A stretch of 64,000 bases of DNA from Candidatus Zixiibacteriota bacterium (GCA_900498245.1 LS998015.1:861125-925124); one strand, 5' to 3'. Positions 53,947-63,722 are shown, counted from the first letter of the stretch. The notes: generated from the letters alone by a model not told the origin. Made by a program: numbers and translations.

Positions 53947-53975
53947 TAGACTAAATTTGCTCCTGTGCGTATAAT
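53947..53975 (+). promoter_or_regulatory. Promoter of the marR-efflux operon
   Basis: A perfect TATAAT (53970-53975) has TAGACT (53947-53952) 17 bases upstream. An AT-rich imperfect dyad around GTATAC (53985-54008) lies at the predicted transcript start and could be the MarR operator. Confidence 0.6.
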
Positions 53976-54008
53976 TTCGCATGCAAAATATTGGTATACA
54001 AAATATTT

Positions 54009-54479
54009 ATGACTGACAGAGCCCAAAAAAGAGCTTCCGGCGTCAGGAAGGAAATTGCCGAAATCGTAAGTTATCTCCGCCATATAAAGGGGGTCAACCA
54101 GACTCAGGCGCAGGAACTTATGAAAAAGTACGGTATCACCGCGGAGCAATTGGGGGCCCTGCGGCTGGTGGCCGCTTCGGATGAAATCACGCTGGGGAAA
54201 CTGAGCGGCCTCATGTATCTGCATATCAGCACCTGTTCGGGAATCGTGGATCGTCTCGAAAAAAGGAAATACCTGAAACGGGAACGAAGCCGCGAAGATC
54301 GCCGCGTGGTGCATCTCAGAATTACGCCGCTGGGGATTTCCGTAATTAAGAAGACCCCCCTTTCGGGTATCGGGCGGCTGATGCGCGATATCGAAAAACT
54401 CCCGGCGAAAGATATCCTGAAAATAAGAGACGCCATGTTTATTTTGTCGCAGGTAATGGATATAGAAAAAATTAAATAG
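54009..54479 (+). CDS. MarR-family transcriptional regulator
   Basis: A 156-residue winged-helix regulator. ITLGKLSGLMYLHISTCSGIV forms the recognition helix-turn-helix, followed by the wing RLEKRKYLKRERSREDRR. MarR proteins commonly repress neighbouring efflux genes and release DNA on binding a toxic ligand; here an EmrAB-TolC set follows immediately. The ATG at 54009 is used; an in-frame TTG 18 bases earlier is possible. No strong ribosome-binding site is seen. Confidence 0.9.
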   Translation: MTDRAQKRASGVRKEIAEIVSYLRHIKGVNQTQAQELMKKYGITAEQLGALRLVAASDEITLGKLSGLMYLHISTCSGIVDRLEKRKYLKRERSREDRRVVHLRITPLGISVIKKTPLSGIGRLMRDIEKLPAKDILKIRDAMFILSQVMDIEKIK

Positions 54480-54531
54480 AGCGCTTTCGTAGAGATAGGT
54501 AAATATAGAAATAGAGAAAAGGTTTAATCTT

Positions 54532-55494
54532 ATGGATGATAGCAAAATGCCGCCGGAGGCAAATAACAATAATGTCCCCAAAAAGAAATTCTATTCCCGC
54601 AAACGGTTCTTAATCCCGACCTTCATTTTTCTGTTGCTGGCCGGAGTGGTGGTCGGCTACTGGTATTTGTTTCTGAAAGGATATGTCGGGACCGATGACG
54701 CCTATATCGACGGGGACCCGGTTACGATCAGTCCCAAGATCCTGGGTCGGATCACAATGCTGGCCGCCGATGAAGGGGATACGGTTGCATCGGGCGAGGT
54801 GCTGGTAAATCTGGACGACAGCGATTTGAAGGCGCAGGAAGCCGAACTGGGGGCCAACCTCGAACTGACCCGGAAAAATCTTCCGGTGGCGGGTATCAAT
54901 CTAGACAAAGCCAAAGATGATTTCAGCCGGGCTTCTATGCAATTCAACAGCAACGTGATTACCAAAGAGCAATTCGACCACGCCCGGAAAGCGCTGGAAT
55001 TGGCCGAGGCCCAGTACGCGGTCGCCAGAAGCCAGATCACCGCTTCGGAAGCGCGCCTGGCTGTGATTGAAACGCAACTAAAAAACACGAAAATCATATC
55101 CCCCACTCTCGGGGTAGTGGCCAAGAAATGGAGTGTGGTGGGCGATATTGTCCAGCCCGGTCAGCCAATTTTCACCCTGTATGACCTGAAAAATATCTGG
55201 ATCACGGCCAATTTTGAGGAGACCAAGATCGGTGTTATCGCCCCCGGGACCCCGGTCGAAATATCGGTCGATTCCTATCCCGACCGCAAATTTACGGGGA
55301 AAGTCCTGCTTATCGGGGCGGCGACGGCCTCGCAGTTTTCCCTGATCCCGCCCGATAACGCCTCCGGCAATTTCACCAAGGTCACTCAGCGTATTCCTGT
55401 CAAAATCTCCATAGAACAACCCGCAAATGATGCTCCGGCGTCACTTCTTCCCGGGATGTCGGTCGTGGTCAAAATCAGGGAAAAAGAGAATTGA
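54532..55494 (+). CDS. HlyD-family membrane fusion protein (EmrA-like)
   Basis: A 320-residue periplasmic adaptor with one N-terminal helix (about 25-45). The biotinyl-lipoyl half-motifs are GYVGTDDAYIDGDPVTISPK and SPTLGVVAKKWSVVGDIVQP, with a coiled-coil hairpin between (about 100-180). It links the inner-membrane pump to TolC. It starts 52 bases after marR with AAAGG upstream. Confidence 0.93.
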   Translation: MDDSKMPPEANNNNVPKKKFYSRKRFLIPTFIFLLLAGVVVGYWYLFLKGYVGTDDAYIDGDPVTISPKILGRITMLAADEGDTVASGEVLVNLDDSDLKAQEAELGANLELTRKNLPVAGINLDKAKDDFSRASMQFNSNVITKEQFDHARKALELAEAQYAVARSQITASEARLAVIETQLKNTKIISPTLGVVAKKWSVVGDIVQPGQPIFTLYDLKNIWITANFEETKIGVIAPGTPVEISVDSYPDRKFTGKVLLIGAATASQFSLIPPDNASGNFTKVTQRIPVKISIEQPANDAPASLLPGMSVVVKIREKEN

Positions 55495-55497
55495 TCT

Positions 55498-57135
55498 ATG
55501 GTGGCCGACCGCTGGCAAAAATTCCATGATTCGCTAATCAGCGACTTCCCACCGCTTCAGCCGGAGAACGCCGCCTATAAGTGGCTGGTTTTGGCCGGGG
55601 TGATGATTACTACTTTTATGGCGGTGCTTGACGCTACTATTGTCAATGTCGCTCTGCCGAAACTGATGTCATCCTTCGGGGTGTCGGTGGATCAGGTGGA
55701 ATGGGTGCTGACGGCGTACCTGCTGGTGTTCGGTGTGATGCTGCCGTCATCGGGCTGGCTGGCGGATCATCTGGGATATAAATTCATATTTCTCATCGGT
55801 GTTTTACTTTTCACGATTGGTTCAGTCCTATGCAGTCTCGCCTGGGATTTTAACATGCTGATTGTTTTTCGAATCGTCCAGGGCGCCGGTTCAGGGATTT
55901 TGATGCCAGTCGGCATGGCGATTCTTACCCGCGCCTTTCCCCCGGAGAAACGAGGTATTGCTCTGGCCTTCTGGACCGTGGCCGCTTCGGCCTCGGTTTC
56001 CCTGGGCCCGGCTATCGGCGGATACTTGATAGACAATTACTCCTGGCACTCGATTTTCGATGTCAATGTTCCGGTCGGGATTTTTGGAATGGCGGCACTG
56101 ATGATTATACTTCGGGAATACAAGGCCGAGACCAGCCGGTCGTTCGACCTTATCGGCTTTGTTTCGTTGACCGCCTTTCTGACCTTTCTCCTGTTGGCGC
56201 TGGCGAATGGGAACTCGGCCTGGAACACCGGCGGATGGACATCGAATTATATCCTGACCTGTCTGGCCATTTCGGTTGTCGGATTAGTGGTCTTCCTCAT
56301 TACCGAATTCAGCGTAAAGCATCCGCTTATTGAATTGAACCTGTTCAAAAATTTCAATTTTGCCGTCAGCAATATTATCCTGTTTATTTTCGGGTTCGGC
56401 ATGTTTGGGAGTACTTTCCTGTTGCCGATTTACCTCCAGGATTCTTTGGGCTACACCCCTTTGCAGGCCGGACTGGTATTCCTTCCGGTTGGGATCATTC
56501 AGGGTATTAGCGCCCCGCTGGCCGGCGTATTTTCGGATCGGTTCTCACCCAAAATCCCGGCGTTTCTCGGTCTGGTCATAATGGCCTATACCTTTTATCA
56601 ATTCAGCACCCTGTCGCTTTATTCGGAGCGGCCGGAGATCATGATTCCCCTCTATTTACGGGGTCTGGCGATGGGGATTTTATTTGCCCCGCTGACGACC
56701 ATGGCGATTTCGGAAATAAGTCATCAGAGGATGGCTCAGGCCTCGGGGCTGTTTAATGTGATTCGTCAGATTGGGGGGAGTTTCGGGGTGGCGGTGTTCG
56801 GCTCGACCCTCACCCGACGGACCATCTATCATGCCGCCATCTACGGTCAGCAGGTTAATGCCGATTCGGATAGTTTTAAACAGACCGTTATGAGACTCCA
56901 GCATCACGTCATGCACAATTTTGGAACGACGGCGGCCGACGCCCTGAATAAAGCCAAGGCCCTGATCGGCTCGTATGTAGCCAACCAGGCCTTTATCAGC
57001 GCCATCGATGATGTTTTTCTGGCGGCAGGAATAATTATTCTGGTGAGCGCTTTTCCGGTAATTCTCCTGAGGACCCATAAAATGAAGAAAGCCAAGGGCG
57101 CCGGAATGAAACCGGCCGGCGCCGCTGTGGACTAA
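55498..57135 (+). CDS. DHA2-type MFS multidrug efflux pump (EmrB-like)
   Basis: A 545-residue 14-helix drug:proton antiporter. Motifs: LDATIVNVALPKL in helix 1, GWLADHLGYK (motif A) after helix 2, and the motif C region ASASVSLGPAIGGYL. The C-terminal tail contains a short periplasmic loop and a basic end. It is three bases from the adaptor gene, so the two form one unit. Typical substrates are hydrophobic antibiotics or detergents. Confidence 0.94.
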   Translation: MVADRWQKFHDSLISDFPPLQPENAAYKWLVLAGVMITTFMAVLDATIVNVALPKLMSSFGVSVDQVEWVLTAYLLVFGVMLPSSGWLADHLGYKFIFLIGVLLFTIGSVLCSLAWDFNMLIVFRIVQGAGSGILMPVGMAILTRAFPPEKRGIALAFWTVAASASVSLGPAIGGYLIDNYSWHSIFDVNVPVGIFGMAALMIILREYKAETSRSFDLIGFVSLTAFLTFLLLALANGNSAWNTGGWTSNYILTCLAISVVGLVVFLITEFSVKHPLIELNLFKNFNFAVSNIILFIFGFGMFGSTFLLPIYLQDSLGYTPLQAGLVFLPVGIIQGISAPLAGVFSDRFSPKIPAFLGLVIMAYTFYQFSTLSLYSERPEIMIPLYLRGLAMGILFAPLTTMAISEISHQRMAQASGLFNVIRQIGGSFGVAVFGSTLTRRTIYHAAIYGQQVNADSDSFKQTVMRLQHHVMHNFGTTAADALNKAKALIGSYVANQAFISAIDDVFLAAGIIILVSAFPVILLRTHKMKKAKGAGMKPAGAAVD

Positions 57136-57144
57136 GGATATAAA

Positions 57145-58449
57145 ATGAAAATTCAGACGATAATTTTAGGATTGCTTCCAATTATAGTTATGCCCATCGT
57201 GGGACTGGCGCAGGTATCGGATGATTCCCTGACAATGGAACAATCGATAAAAATGGTCCTGGAAAATCATCCGCTTGTTCAGCAGGCGATGCAGGCCGAA
57301 AGTGCGGCGGCCGCCCGGACCGGCGCGAGCCGAAGCGCCTATTTTCCCGATATTACCTTTTCCGGCGATTATACCCGGCTCGGACCGGTCGCTTCGATTG
57401 AACTCGGCGGCGAACCGTTCGATCTCTATCCGGCGAATAATTATGATTTGCATCTTGGTCTCCACCAAACCATATATGATTTTGGAAAAACCAGGGTCGA
57501 AGTTGACGCTTCCCGATCCGGACAGAAATCTGCCGCCGACTACCTGACACTCGTCAAATCGAATTTGGCCTATCAGACGATTGCTGTCTTCAACGCCATC
57601 CTCATTTTGCATCAAAATATCTCGGTCCTCGACGAGCAAATCGGGGCCCTCAACGAACATCTGGAGGTGGCGCAAAAAAAGGTCCAGGCCGGGACAGCCA
57701 CCGACTACGATGTTCTGACCACCAAGGTCCGGATTGCTATGGCGCAGGACGAAAAAATCGATGCCGCCAACGCCCTGACCCGGCAGGAGATCATCTTCAG
57801 GCAGTTGACAGGAATTCCCCAGCAGAATCCGATTATTCTTAAGGGGGATTTTTCCGCATCCGAAACAAATCTGAATCAGGACTCCCTCCTGACCACGGCC
57901 GATAGCCAGCGCCCGGAACTGACTCTGGCTCATGATGCCGAAAATGTCGCTTCGATACAAAAAAGTCTGGCTTCGCTCGGAGATAAACCATCGCTGGCTT
58001 TCGATTTCACCTCCGGGTTCAAAAATGGTTATGTTCCCAACCTGAACGAATGGAAAGCGAATTACACCGCCGGCCTCTTATTGAAAATCCCGATTTTTAG
58101 CGGGCACAAGACCGGATTTCATGAAAAAGAAGCCGAAGCCAATCTTTACTCGGCGCGGGCCAGGACCGCCGATGTCCAACGGCAAATTAAATCGGAAGTG
58201 GAGCAGGCACTTGCCGCGGTCAATTCCAGCCGCGAAAAAATTCAAAATGCGGAACTTCAGGTAAGGCAGGCCCAGGACGCTCTGACACTGGCCCGGGCAC
58301 GGTACGAAGCGGGCGTGATTACCAATCTGGACCTTCTCGATACCCAGACGACATTATCGCAGGCCAAGCTGGTTCATCTGCGGGCCGTATATAATTACAC
58401 TGTCAGCCGGAATGCCCTTGACCGGGCCTCGGGAAAAAAAATCTGGTGA
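57145..58449 (+). CDS. TolC-family outer-membrane efflux channel
   Basis: A 434-residue outer-membrane protein with a signal peptide (cleavage near residue 22, GLA-QV). Two homologous helical halves show Ala/Gln-rich coiled coils, for example KKVQAGTATDYDVLTTKVRI and its repeat RARYEAGVITNLDLLDTQTT. AAGGATAT precedes the ATG. It completes the tripartite pump. Confidence 0.94.
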   Translation: MKIQTIILGLLPIIVMPIVGLAQVSDDSLTMEQSIKMVLENHPLVQQAMQAESAAAARTGASRSAYFPDITFSGDYTRLGPVASIELGGEPFDLYPANNYDLHLGLHQTIYDFGKTRVEVDASRSGQKSAADYLTLVKSNLAYQTIAVFNAILILHQNISVLDEQIGALNEHLEVAQKKVQAGTATDYDVLTTKVRIAMAQDEKIDAANALTRQEIIFRQLTGIPQQNPIILKGDFSASETNLNQDSLLTTADSQRPELTLAHDAENVASIQKSLASLGDKPSLAFDFTSGFKNGYVPNLNEWKANYTAGLLLKIPIFSGHKTGFHEKEAEANLYSARARTADVQRQIKSEVEQALAAVNSSREKIQNAELQVRQAQDALTLARARYEAGVITNLDLLDTQTTLSQAKLVHLRAVYNYTVSRNALDRASGKKIW

Positions 58450-58459
58450 TCGATTTGGT

Positions 58460-59209
58460 ATGAATAGTGATGTCATATTGAAAATAAGCGGTCTGACCAA
58501 GGAGTATGGGACCCTGAAAGCAGTCGATCATATCTCTTTTTCCGTTCATTCCGGTCAGATTGTCGGCCTGCTCGGTCCCAACGGCGCCGGCAAATCGACC
58601 ACCATCAATATGATTTTAGGTATCCTGCAGCCGACCGATGGCACGGTTGAAATATTCGGCCGGGATCTCTCCAAAAATCGCTCCGCGATCAGTCGGGAAC
58701 TCAATTTTGCGGCCGTCTACGCCCATATGCCCCCCAACTTAACGGTTAAGCAGAATCTCCGCCTGTTCGGGCATCTGTACGGTGTCAAGAATGTGAATGA
58801 CCGGATCGGCGAACTATTGCAGGAATTTGATCTGGAAAAATTCGCCTCGAGCAAAGCCGGGGTCTTATCTTCCGGCGAACTGAGCCGTCTCAGTCTGGCC
58901 AAAGCGGTCATCAACAGGCCGAAACTGCTTCTTCTCGATGAGCCGACCGCATCGCTCGATCCCAGCATTGCCCTGAGCATCAGGGAGAAAATTAAGGAGT
59001 ATGTCGATAAAACCGGGACCGCCGTTCTCTGGACCTCGCATAATATGCGGGAAATCGAGGCGGTCTGCGATGAGGTGATGTTTCTGTCACACGGGCATAT
59101 TCTTCTTTCCGGGCATCCGCGAACGCTTCCCCTCGATCATGGCAAGAAGGATCTGGAAGAACTCTTTATTGCCGTGGCGCGGGAACCGCTTTCCCTGAGG
59201 GAAACCTGA
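58460..59209 (+). CDS. ABC transporter ATP-binding protein
   Basis: A 249-residue ATPase of the ABC-2 drug/polysaccharide export type. Walker A GPNGAGKSTT, signature LSSGELSRLSLAKA and Walker B LLLLDEPTASLDP. The ATG at 58460 is chosen because MNSDVILKISGLTKEYG is the normal opening; a longer frame would overlap tolC. Partner of the next gene. Confidence 0.93.
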   Translation: MNSDVILKISGLTKEYGTLKAVDHISFSVHSGQIVGLLGPNGAGKSTTINMILGILQPTDGTVEIFGRDLSKNRSAISRELNFAAVYAHMPPNLTVKQNLRLFGHLYGVKNVNDRIGELLQEFDLEKFASSKAGVLSSGELSRLSLAKAVINRPKLLLLDEPTASLDPSIALSIREKIKEYVDKTGTAVLWTSHNMREIEAVCDEVMFLSHGHILLSGHPRTLPLDHGKKDLEELFIAVAREPLSLRET

Positions 59210-59210
59210 G

Positions 59211-60020
59211 ATGATATTTTCACGAGTCTACGCCGTATTCCTGCGGCAATTATACTTGATCCGCAACAATCCGACCCGTCTGGCCAGCATCTTCCTGTGG
59301 CTCCTGGTCAATATTATAATGTGGGGCTTCATAAGCAAATATCTCGGTTCGTTCGGCAAAGCGACTTTCAATTTCGTGACCGTCATTCTGGGCGCGATTA
59401 TACTCTGGGAATTCGTGACCCGCATCCAGCAGGGGATGATGACCAGTTTTCTGGAGGATATCTGGACCCAGAATTTTGTCAACTTCTTTGCCTCACCGTT
59501 AAAAATAATCGAATACTTGAGCGGGCTGGTGCTGAACAGCATCACCACCGGCCTTCTGGGATTTTTCATGGTGACAATAATTGCGGGAATCGCCTTTGGC
59601 TATAATATTTTCAAAATCGGTCTGCTTCTTATCCCCGCCATGGCAATTTTATTTGTTTTTGGAATTTCGATGGGGATTGTCGTTTCGGGATTGATCTTCC
59701 GTCTCGGCCCGACCGCTGAATGGCTCGGCTGGCCGATTCCGATGGTGCTGTCGCTTTTTTCCGGTGTTTTTTACCCGGTCGCGACCCTGCCGCCTGCTCT
59801 GAGAATAGTCGCCGATATCGTTCCGGCCTCTTATGTTTTCGAAACTGTCCGGGCGGTTTTGTCAAATTCTTCCACGGGAACGGAAATCGCGTCAAATTTA
59901 CTGATTGGTGCTGCCCTCGTGCTGGTATATCTGGCGGTGGCTTATATCTTATTTATCAGAGTTTACGCCCGCAATCTGAAAAACGGGGCGATCGCCCAGT
60001 TCAGCGCCGAATCTTTCTGA
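59211..60020 (+). CDS. ABC-2 type transporter permease
   Basis: A 269-residue inner-membrane protein with six helices and the ABC-2 signature GVFYPVATLPPALRIVADIVPASY near the end. It begins one base after the ATPase stop. With that ATPase it forms an exporter that shares an operon with EmrAB-TolC. What it carries is unknown. Confidence 0.92.
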   Translation: MIFSRVYAVFLRQLYLIRNNPTRLASIFLWLLVNIIMWGFISKYLGSFGKATFNFVTVILGAIILWEFVTRIQQGMMTSFLEDIWTQNFVNFFASPLKIIEYLSGLVLNSITTGLLGFFMVTIIAGIAFGYNIFKIGLLLIPAMAILFVFGISMGIVVSGLIFRLGPTAEWLGWPIPMVLSLFSGVFYPVATLPPALRIVADIVPASYVFETVRAVLSNSSTGTEIASNLLIGAALVLVYLAVAYILFIRVYARNLKNGAIAQFSAESF

Positions 60021-60251
60021 GTTTTCTTGTCCCACAGCAGCCCGAAATGTCCACGGAAAACCGAATAATCCAAAAAAGAGATTTCGCCACGTTTATTTGT
60101 GATTGACGGAGCAATTTCATTTGATAACGGCAAGGTCTGAATTGCTCGGGGAATCACCAGGAATACCTAACTTTAGCATGTGATACCCAAAAATTTTTAG
60201 TCGAATCCTCCTGTTATCCGGGACCTCTTACGCGCGGGAGCCGCTTTGCTT

Positions 60252-60455
60252 TCAGGATTTTATCAGAAAAGGGATAATACAGAGAATCAGACTTATCGCC
60301 ACAGTCAAACCGGTTCCCAAAGGCAAGTACGGCATGACAAAAAGACCGATACCGGCCACCATCGGAATCCAACGCCGCTGTTTCTTGCCGTAAATGAAAT
60401 ACCCGGCGCCGACCGAGCCGATCACCAATCCCATAAACAATGTTGTGCCACTCAT
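60252..60455 (-). CDS. Small conserved-looking membrane protein
   Basis: A 67-residue protein with two helices separated by YGKKQRRWIPMVAGIGLFV. It opens MSGTTLFMGLVIGSVGAGYF, a pattern I have seen in short uncharacterised inner-membrane proteins. It is read leftward between two rightward operons and has a weak AGAG upstream. Confidence 0.7.
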   Translation of the reverse strand: MSGTTLFMGLVIGSVGAGYFIYGKKQRRWIPMVAGIGLFVMPYLPLGTGLTVAISLILCIIPFLIKS

Positions 60456-60493
60456 AATATCTCTATAATATAAAACTGCTCAAGACTGATTTA

Positions 60494-60522
60494 TAGACTT
60501 TATTCGAGACCAAACGTAATAT
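60494..60522 (+). promoter_or_regulatory. Candidate promoter of ridA
   Basis: TAGACT (60494-60499) and TAATAT (60517-60522) are 17 bases apart. The same TAGACT hexamer serves the marR promoter. Confidence 0.45.
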
Positions 60523-60537
60523 TATTGGAGAAAATAA

Positions 60538-60927
60538 ATGTCGCAGAGAATAAATATCGGTTCCGGGACGGAATGGGAAAAAACGGTCGGTTACAGCCGG
60601 GTGGTGCGGGTCGGAAATGTTATCGAGGTTTCAGGAACGGTGGCGGTCGAAAACGGGGACGTGGTCGCCCAGGATAATCCCTATGAACAAACCCGCTTCA
60701 TCCTGGCCAAAATCGCCGATTATCTGAAGCAGGCCGGTGGCACCGCCGCCAACATCGTCCGTACCCGGATTTATGTCACCAATATCCTGGATTGGGAAGA
60801 GGTCGGCAGGGCCCACGGTGAATTCTTTGGGGACATCAGGCCGGTGACGTCGATGGTGGAAGTTCGGGCTCTGATCGAACCGGAATATTTGGTCGAAATC
60901 GAAGCCACCGCTATTATCGCCGAATAA
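60538..60927 (+). CDS. RidA/YjgF-family enamine/imine deaminase
   Basis: A 129-residue chorismate-mutase-fold protein. The segment GNVIEVSGTVAVENGDVVAQ, the ALIEPEYLVEIEATAI tail and the Arg in NIVRTRIYVTN fit the RidA/RutC superfamily, which clears reactive enamines made by PLP enzymes. GGAG precedes the ATG. It stands alone. Confidence 0.9.
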   Translation: MSQRINIGSGTEWEKTVGYSRVVRVGNVIEVSGTVAVENGDVVAQDNPYEQTRFILAKIADYLKQAGGTAANIVRTRIYVTNILDWEEVGRAHGEFFGDIRPVTSMVEVRALIEPEYLVEIEATAIIAE

Positions 60928-60969
60928 GTCCGGAAACGGCCCCCCGGATATTAGCTACTCAGAATGATT

Positions 60970-62226
60970 TCATCCGCCTTTCTGCATGAACTGCAGAAAT
61001 GACGACCGCAGAGTTTCGGACATCAGGCTCTTCTTGATTGGCGGTAATCGAAGAAATCCGCCGACCATTCCCCGCATGAATTTATGAGTCAGCCGCTGCG
61101 TGTCGGCGAACATCAGGTTCTGCAGGGTGCCCCGCTCCAGCGACTGCAGGATGATTCTCTCAAAGGTCGTTTCCGGATGCAGGACCCGTTCTTTTCTTTT
61201 GACCAGTGTCATCGAACCGGTAGCGCATTTCAATCCGCAAACCCCACAACCGATACAGAATTTTTCATCGACTTCCGGACCGCCCTCGGTTTTCATTTTG
61301 ATGGCGTTTATCGGGCAGGCCGATGCGCAATCGCCGCATTCCGAGCAGTTTTCCGAAGTATGATGGGCGATAAAGGTCGAGGTGACAACGGCGTTGGGAT
61401 AGCCGAATCGGCTTATCCCCAGAAGGACATTACAGCAACAGCCGCAGCAGAAGCAAATGAAAGAAATATCCTTTTTGATATTGTCGGCGCACATAACCAG
61501 TCCCATTTCGCGGCACCGGTCGAGATTTTCCTTCATTTCGCTCTTGGAAACCGCCTTGCCGAAACCGTGCTGCACCATATAGTCGCTGCTCTCGCCGAAA
61601 GTCGAACAGGTGTCCAGGGGAATACTGCAGGTCTTTTTGCCGACATGCAGTTTCTCATGACGGCAGGAGCAAATCCCGATCGAGAATTTATTCGCTGACT
61701 CGACAATGGATGAGGCTTTTTCATAATCGAGTATTTCCACATATTCCGCTTGGTCGATGGCCTCTTCATAGGGCAGAGCCCGCAGGGGGAAAACTCTTTT
61801 CCCGCCGGCCATATTGGCCCGATAGAAGGAATCATCGCCGTGGAGGTATTCGTTAAACAACCGGGCCCATTCTTTTAAATTAAGGTTATCGCCGGTCCGC
61901 ATCATGGTAAATTCAAAAATTCCGATAACCAACGGTGAAAGAAGATAACGATATTCTCCGTTCATCCAGAGATCCATCACCAAGCCTTTAGCCGCCAGCC
62001 CCTCAAGTATTTTTTTCAGTTTCGCCGGCTCGAATCCGGTCGCCTTTAATATTTGCGGCAGAGTTGAAAGCCCATAGGGCATTTTCACGGCCACTTCCGC
62101 CTCGTCGGCGGAATACAACTCTTTAAGCACAGCATATAGCCGGTCGTTCCAGGGAGCGCGGGTCGGCATGTTGTCGATTTTCCGCCCCAGTTGCCGATAG
62201 ATATCTTTGCCTGCCAGATGGCCCAT
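60970..62226 (-). CDS. Multi-cluster 4Fe-4S protein with winged-helix N-terminus
   Basis: A 418-residue cytosolic protein. A winged-helix-like N-terminus (about 50-105) is followed by a Cys-rich middle: ICSCRHEKLHVGKKTC and the unusual ICFCCGCCCNVLLG. A ferredoxin module has two 4Fe-4S sites, CSECGDCASACP and CIGCGVCGLKCA. Related proteins are annotated as 4Fe-4S ferredoxins of unknown function. GGAGG is seven bases before the ATG. It is divergent from an exported aldo/keto reductase that also carries ferredoxin cysteines. Confidence 0.85.
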   Translation of the reverse strand: MGHLAGKDIYRQLGRKIDNMPTRAPWNDRLYAVLKELYSADEAEVAVKMPYGLSTLPQILKATGFEPAKLKKILEGLAAKGLVMDLWMNGEYRYLLSPLVIGIFEFTMMRTGDNLNLKEWARLFNEYLHGDDSFYRANMAGGKRVFPLRALPYEEAIDQAEYVEILDYEKASSIVESANKFSIGICSCRHEKLHVGKKTCSIPLDTCSTFGESSDYMVQHGFGKAVSKSEMKENLDRCREMGLVMCADNIKKDISFICFCCGCCCNVLLGISRFGYPNAVVTSTFIAHHTSENCSECGDCASACPINAIKMKTEGGPEVDEKFCIGCGVCGLKCATGSMTLVKRKERVLHPETTFERIILQSLERGTLQNLMFADTQRLTHKFMRGMVGGFLRLPPIKKSLMSETLRSSFLQFMQKGG

Positions 62227-62454
62227 CTTATCACCTCCGATTTAAATAAATTCGGCCTTATTGAATCTAAGCGATGTCATGATAAGCTCGGATTGAATAA
62301 TATTTATTTAATCTATATCCCGGTCACGCCGTGGGCAAGCGCTTTTTATATGACAATCCGGCCTTCTTCAGCGGGCATTTTTGTCTGTCCTTAACCTGGA
62401 GGAAGTGGTATATTTGAAAAAATATTCAGATCTCGATATTGCAGGAAAGGGTGT

Positions 62455-63702
62455 ATGAAATTTCCGGAAAGCGAACTCTCCCGAAGAAAATTTCTGGGCG
62501 CCGCGTCCGGCCTGGTCGCGGCCGGGCTGACCGCCATGCCGGCGGCTAATCTGCTCGCCCAGACTGAAAATAAAGATAGCAGTAAGGCATCGGCTTCCAC
62601 CGAGCTGAAGCCGGTCATTTACAGGACCCTCGGAAGAACCGGCATCAAAATGCCAGTTATCGGCATGGGCGTGATGAACGCCGATGTTCCCGAAGTTCTG
62701 GCGGCGTCATACGAAGAAGGGGTTCGCTTTTTCGATACCGCCGCGCTCTACCAATACGGCAGGAATGAGCAGATGGTCGGGAACGTCATTAAGAAACTCG
62801 GCGTGCGTGATAAAGTGACAATTGCAACCAAGGTCTATGGACAGCGGAAAAAAGGAGATATTCCGGCATCGGAAACCAAAGCCGCCATAATAAAAGAAGC
62901 CGAAGAGAGTCTGAAGCGTCTGCAAATGGATTATGTCGACATACTTTACATTCATTCGGTGTCGGATCCGGCCGAGATGCAGAACCCGGCGATTGCCGAG
63001 GCGATGAACCAGTTGAAAGAGCAGAAAAAAATCGGTTTTGCCGGTGTGACCTGCCATTCCGGCATGACCGCGGTCCTGAATCAGGCGGCCAAAGGGGGAT
63101 TCTGCGATGTCGTTCTGGCCGTGATTAATTTTGCACTCTCACCGGAAACACGATTATTCGACGCCATCAAGAATGCCGCTTCTGCCGGGGTGGGGGTGAT
63201 CGCCATGAAGACCTTTTACGGGAGCCCGGAAAGTCTCTCGGTCGATAACGCCGAATGGCTGAAAAATTATTCCGGCGCCACGATTGCGGCCGCGTCGCTC
63301 AAATGGGTGCTGAAAAATGAAAATATCACCGCTGCCATCCCCGGGTACACCAATTTCGAGCATATGAAACAGGATTTTGCCGTGGCCCGAAATCTCGAAT
63401 TTACACTGGAGGAAGCGAAATTCCTCGACGAGCGGGGCCTCAAACTCGGGTTCGATTTCTGCCGTCAATGTCGCTCCTGCCTGGCCGCCTGCCCCCGCGA
63501 TGTCGATATCCCGGCCCTCATGCGGACCCATATGTATGCGATGCAGTATCGTAACCCGGTTCACGCTAAAATAACGTTCGACGGGATTCCCGAAAATCGC
63601 TCCCTCAAAAATTGCCGTTCCTGCGATTCCTGTTCGGTGCAATGCGCCCATGACGTGAATATCGAAAGACGGATAGAAGATTTAAAACTGATTTACGCTT
63701 GA
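62455..63702 (+). CDS. Tat-exported aldo/keto reductase with 4Fe-4S tail
   Basis: A 415-residue protein. The N-terminus has a twin-arginine signal (SRRKFLGAASGLVAAGL). The aldo/keto-reductase barrel follows: RTLGRTGIKMPVIGMGVMN, FDTAALYQYGRNE (catalytic Asp/Tyr), and YVDILYIHSV. The C-terminal 75 residues carry CRQCRSCLAACP and CRSCDSCSVQCA, enough for two iron-sulfur centres. Family members couple sugar or aldehyde reduction to a redox chain. GGAAAGG precedes the ATG. Confidence 0.92.
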   Translation: MKFPESELSRRKFLGAASGLVAAGLTAMPAANLLAQTENKDSSKASASTELKPVIYRTLGRTGIKMPVIGMGVMNADVPEVLAASYEEGVRFFDTAALYQYGRNEQMVGNVIKKLGVRDKVTIATKVYGQRKKGDIPASETKAAIIKEAEESLKRLQMDYVDILYIHSVSDPAEMQNPAIAEAMNQLKEQKKIGFAGVTCHSGMTAVLNQAAKGGFCDVVLAVINFALSPETRLFDAIKNAASAGVGVIAMKTFYGSPESLSVDNAEWLKNYSGATIAAASLKWVLKNENITAAIPGYTNFEHMKQDFAVARNLEFTLEEAKFLDERGLKLGFDFCRQCRSCLAACPRDVDIPALMRTHMYAMQYRNPVHAKITFDGIPENRSLKNCRSCDSCSVQCAHDVNIERRIEDLKLIYA

Positions 63703-63722
63703 CAGGGCGGAATAGAAAAAAC

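Noticed and set aside
53862-54581. Leftward open frame across the marR gene
   Set aside because: It is antisense to MarR and to its promoter region; the sequence shows no family features.
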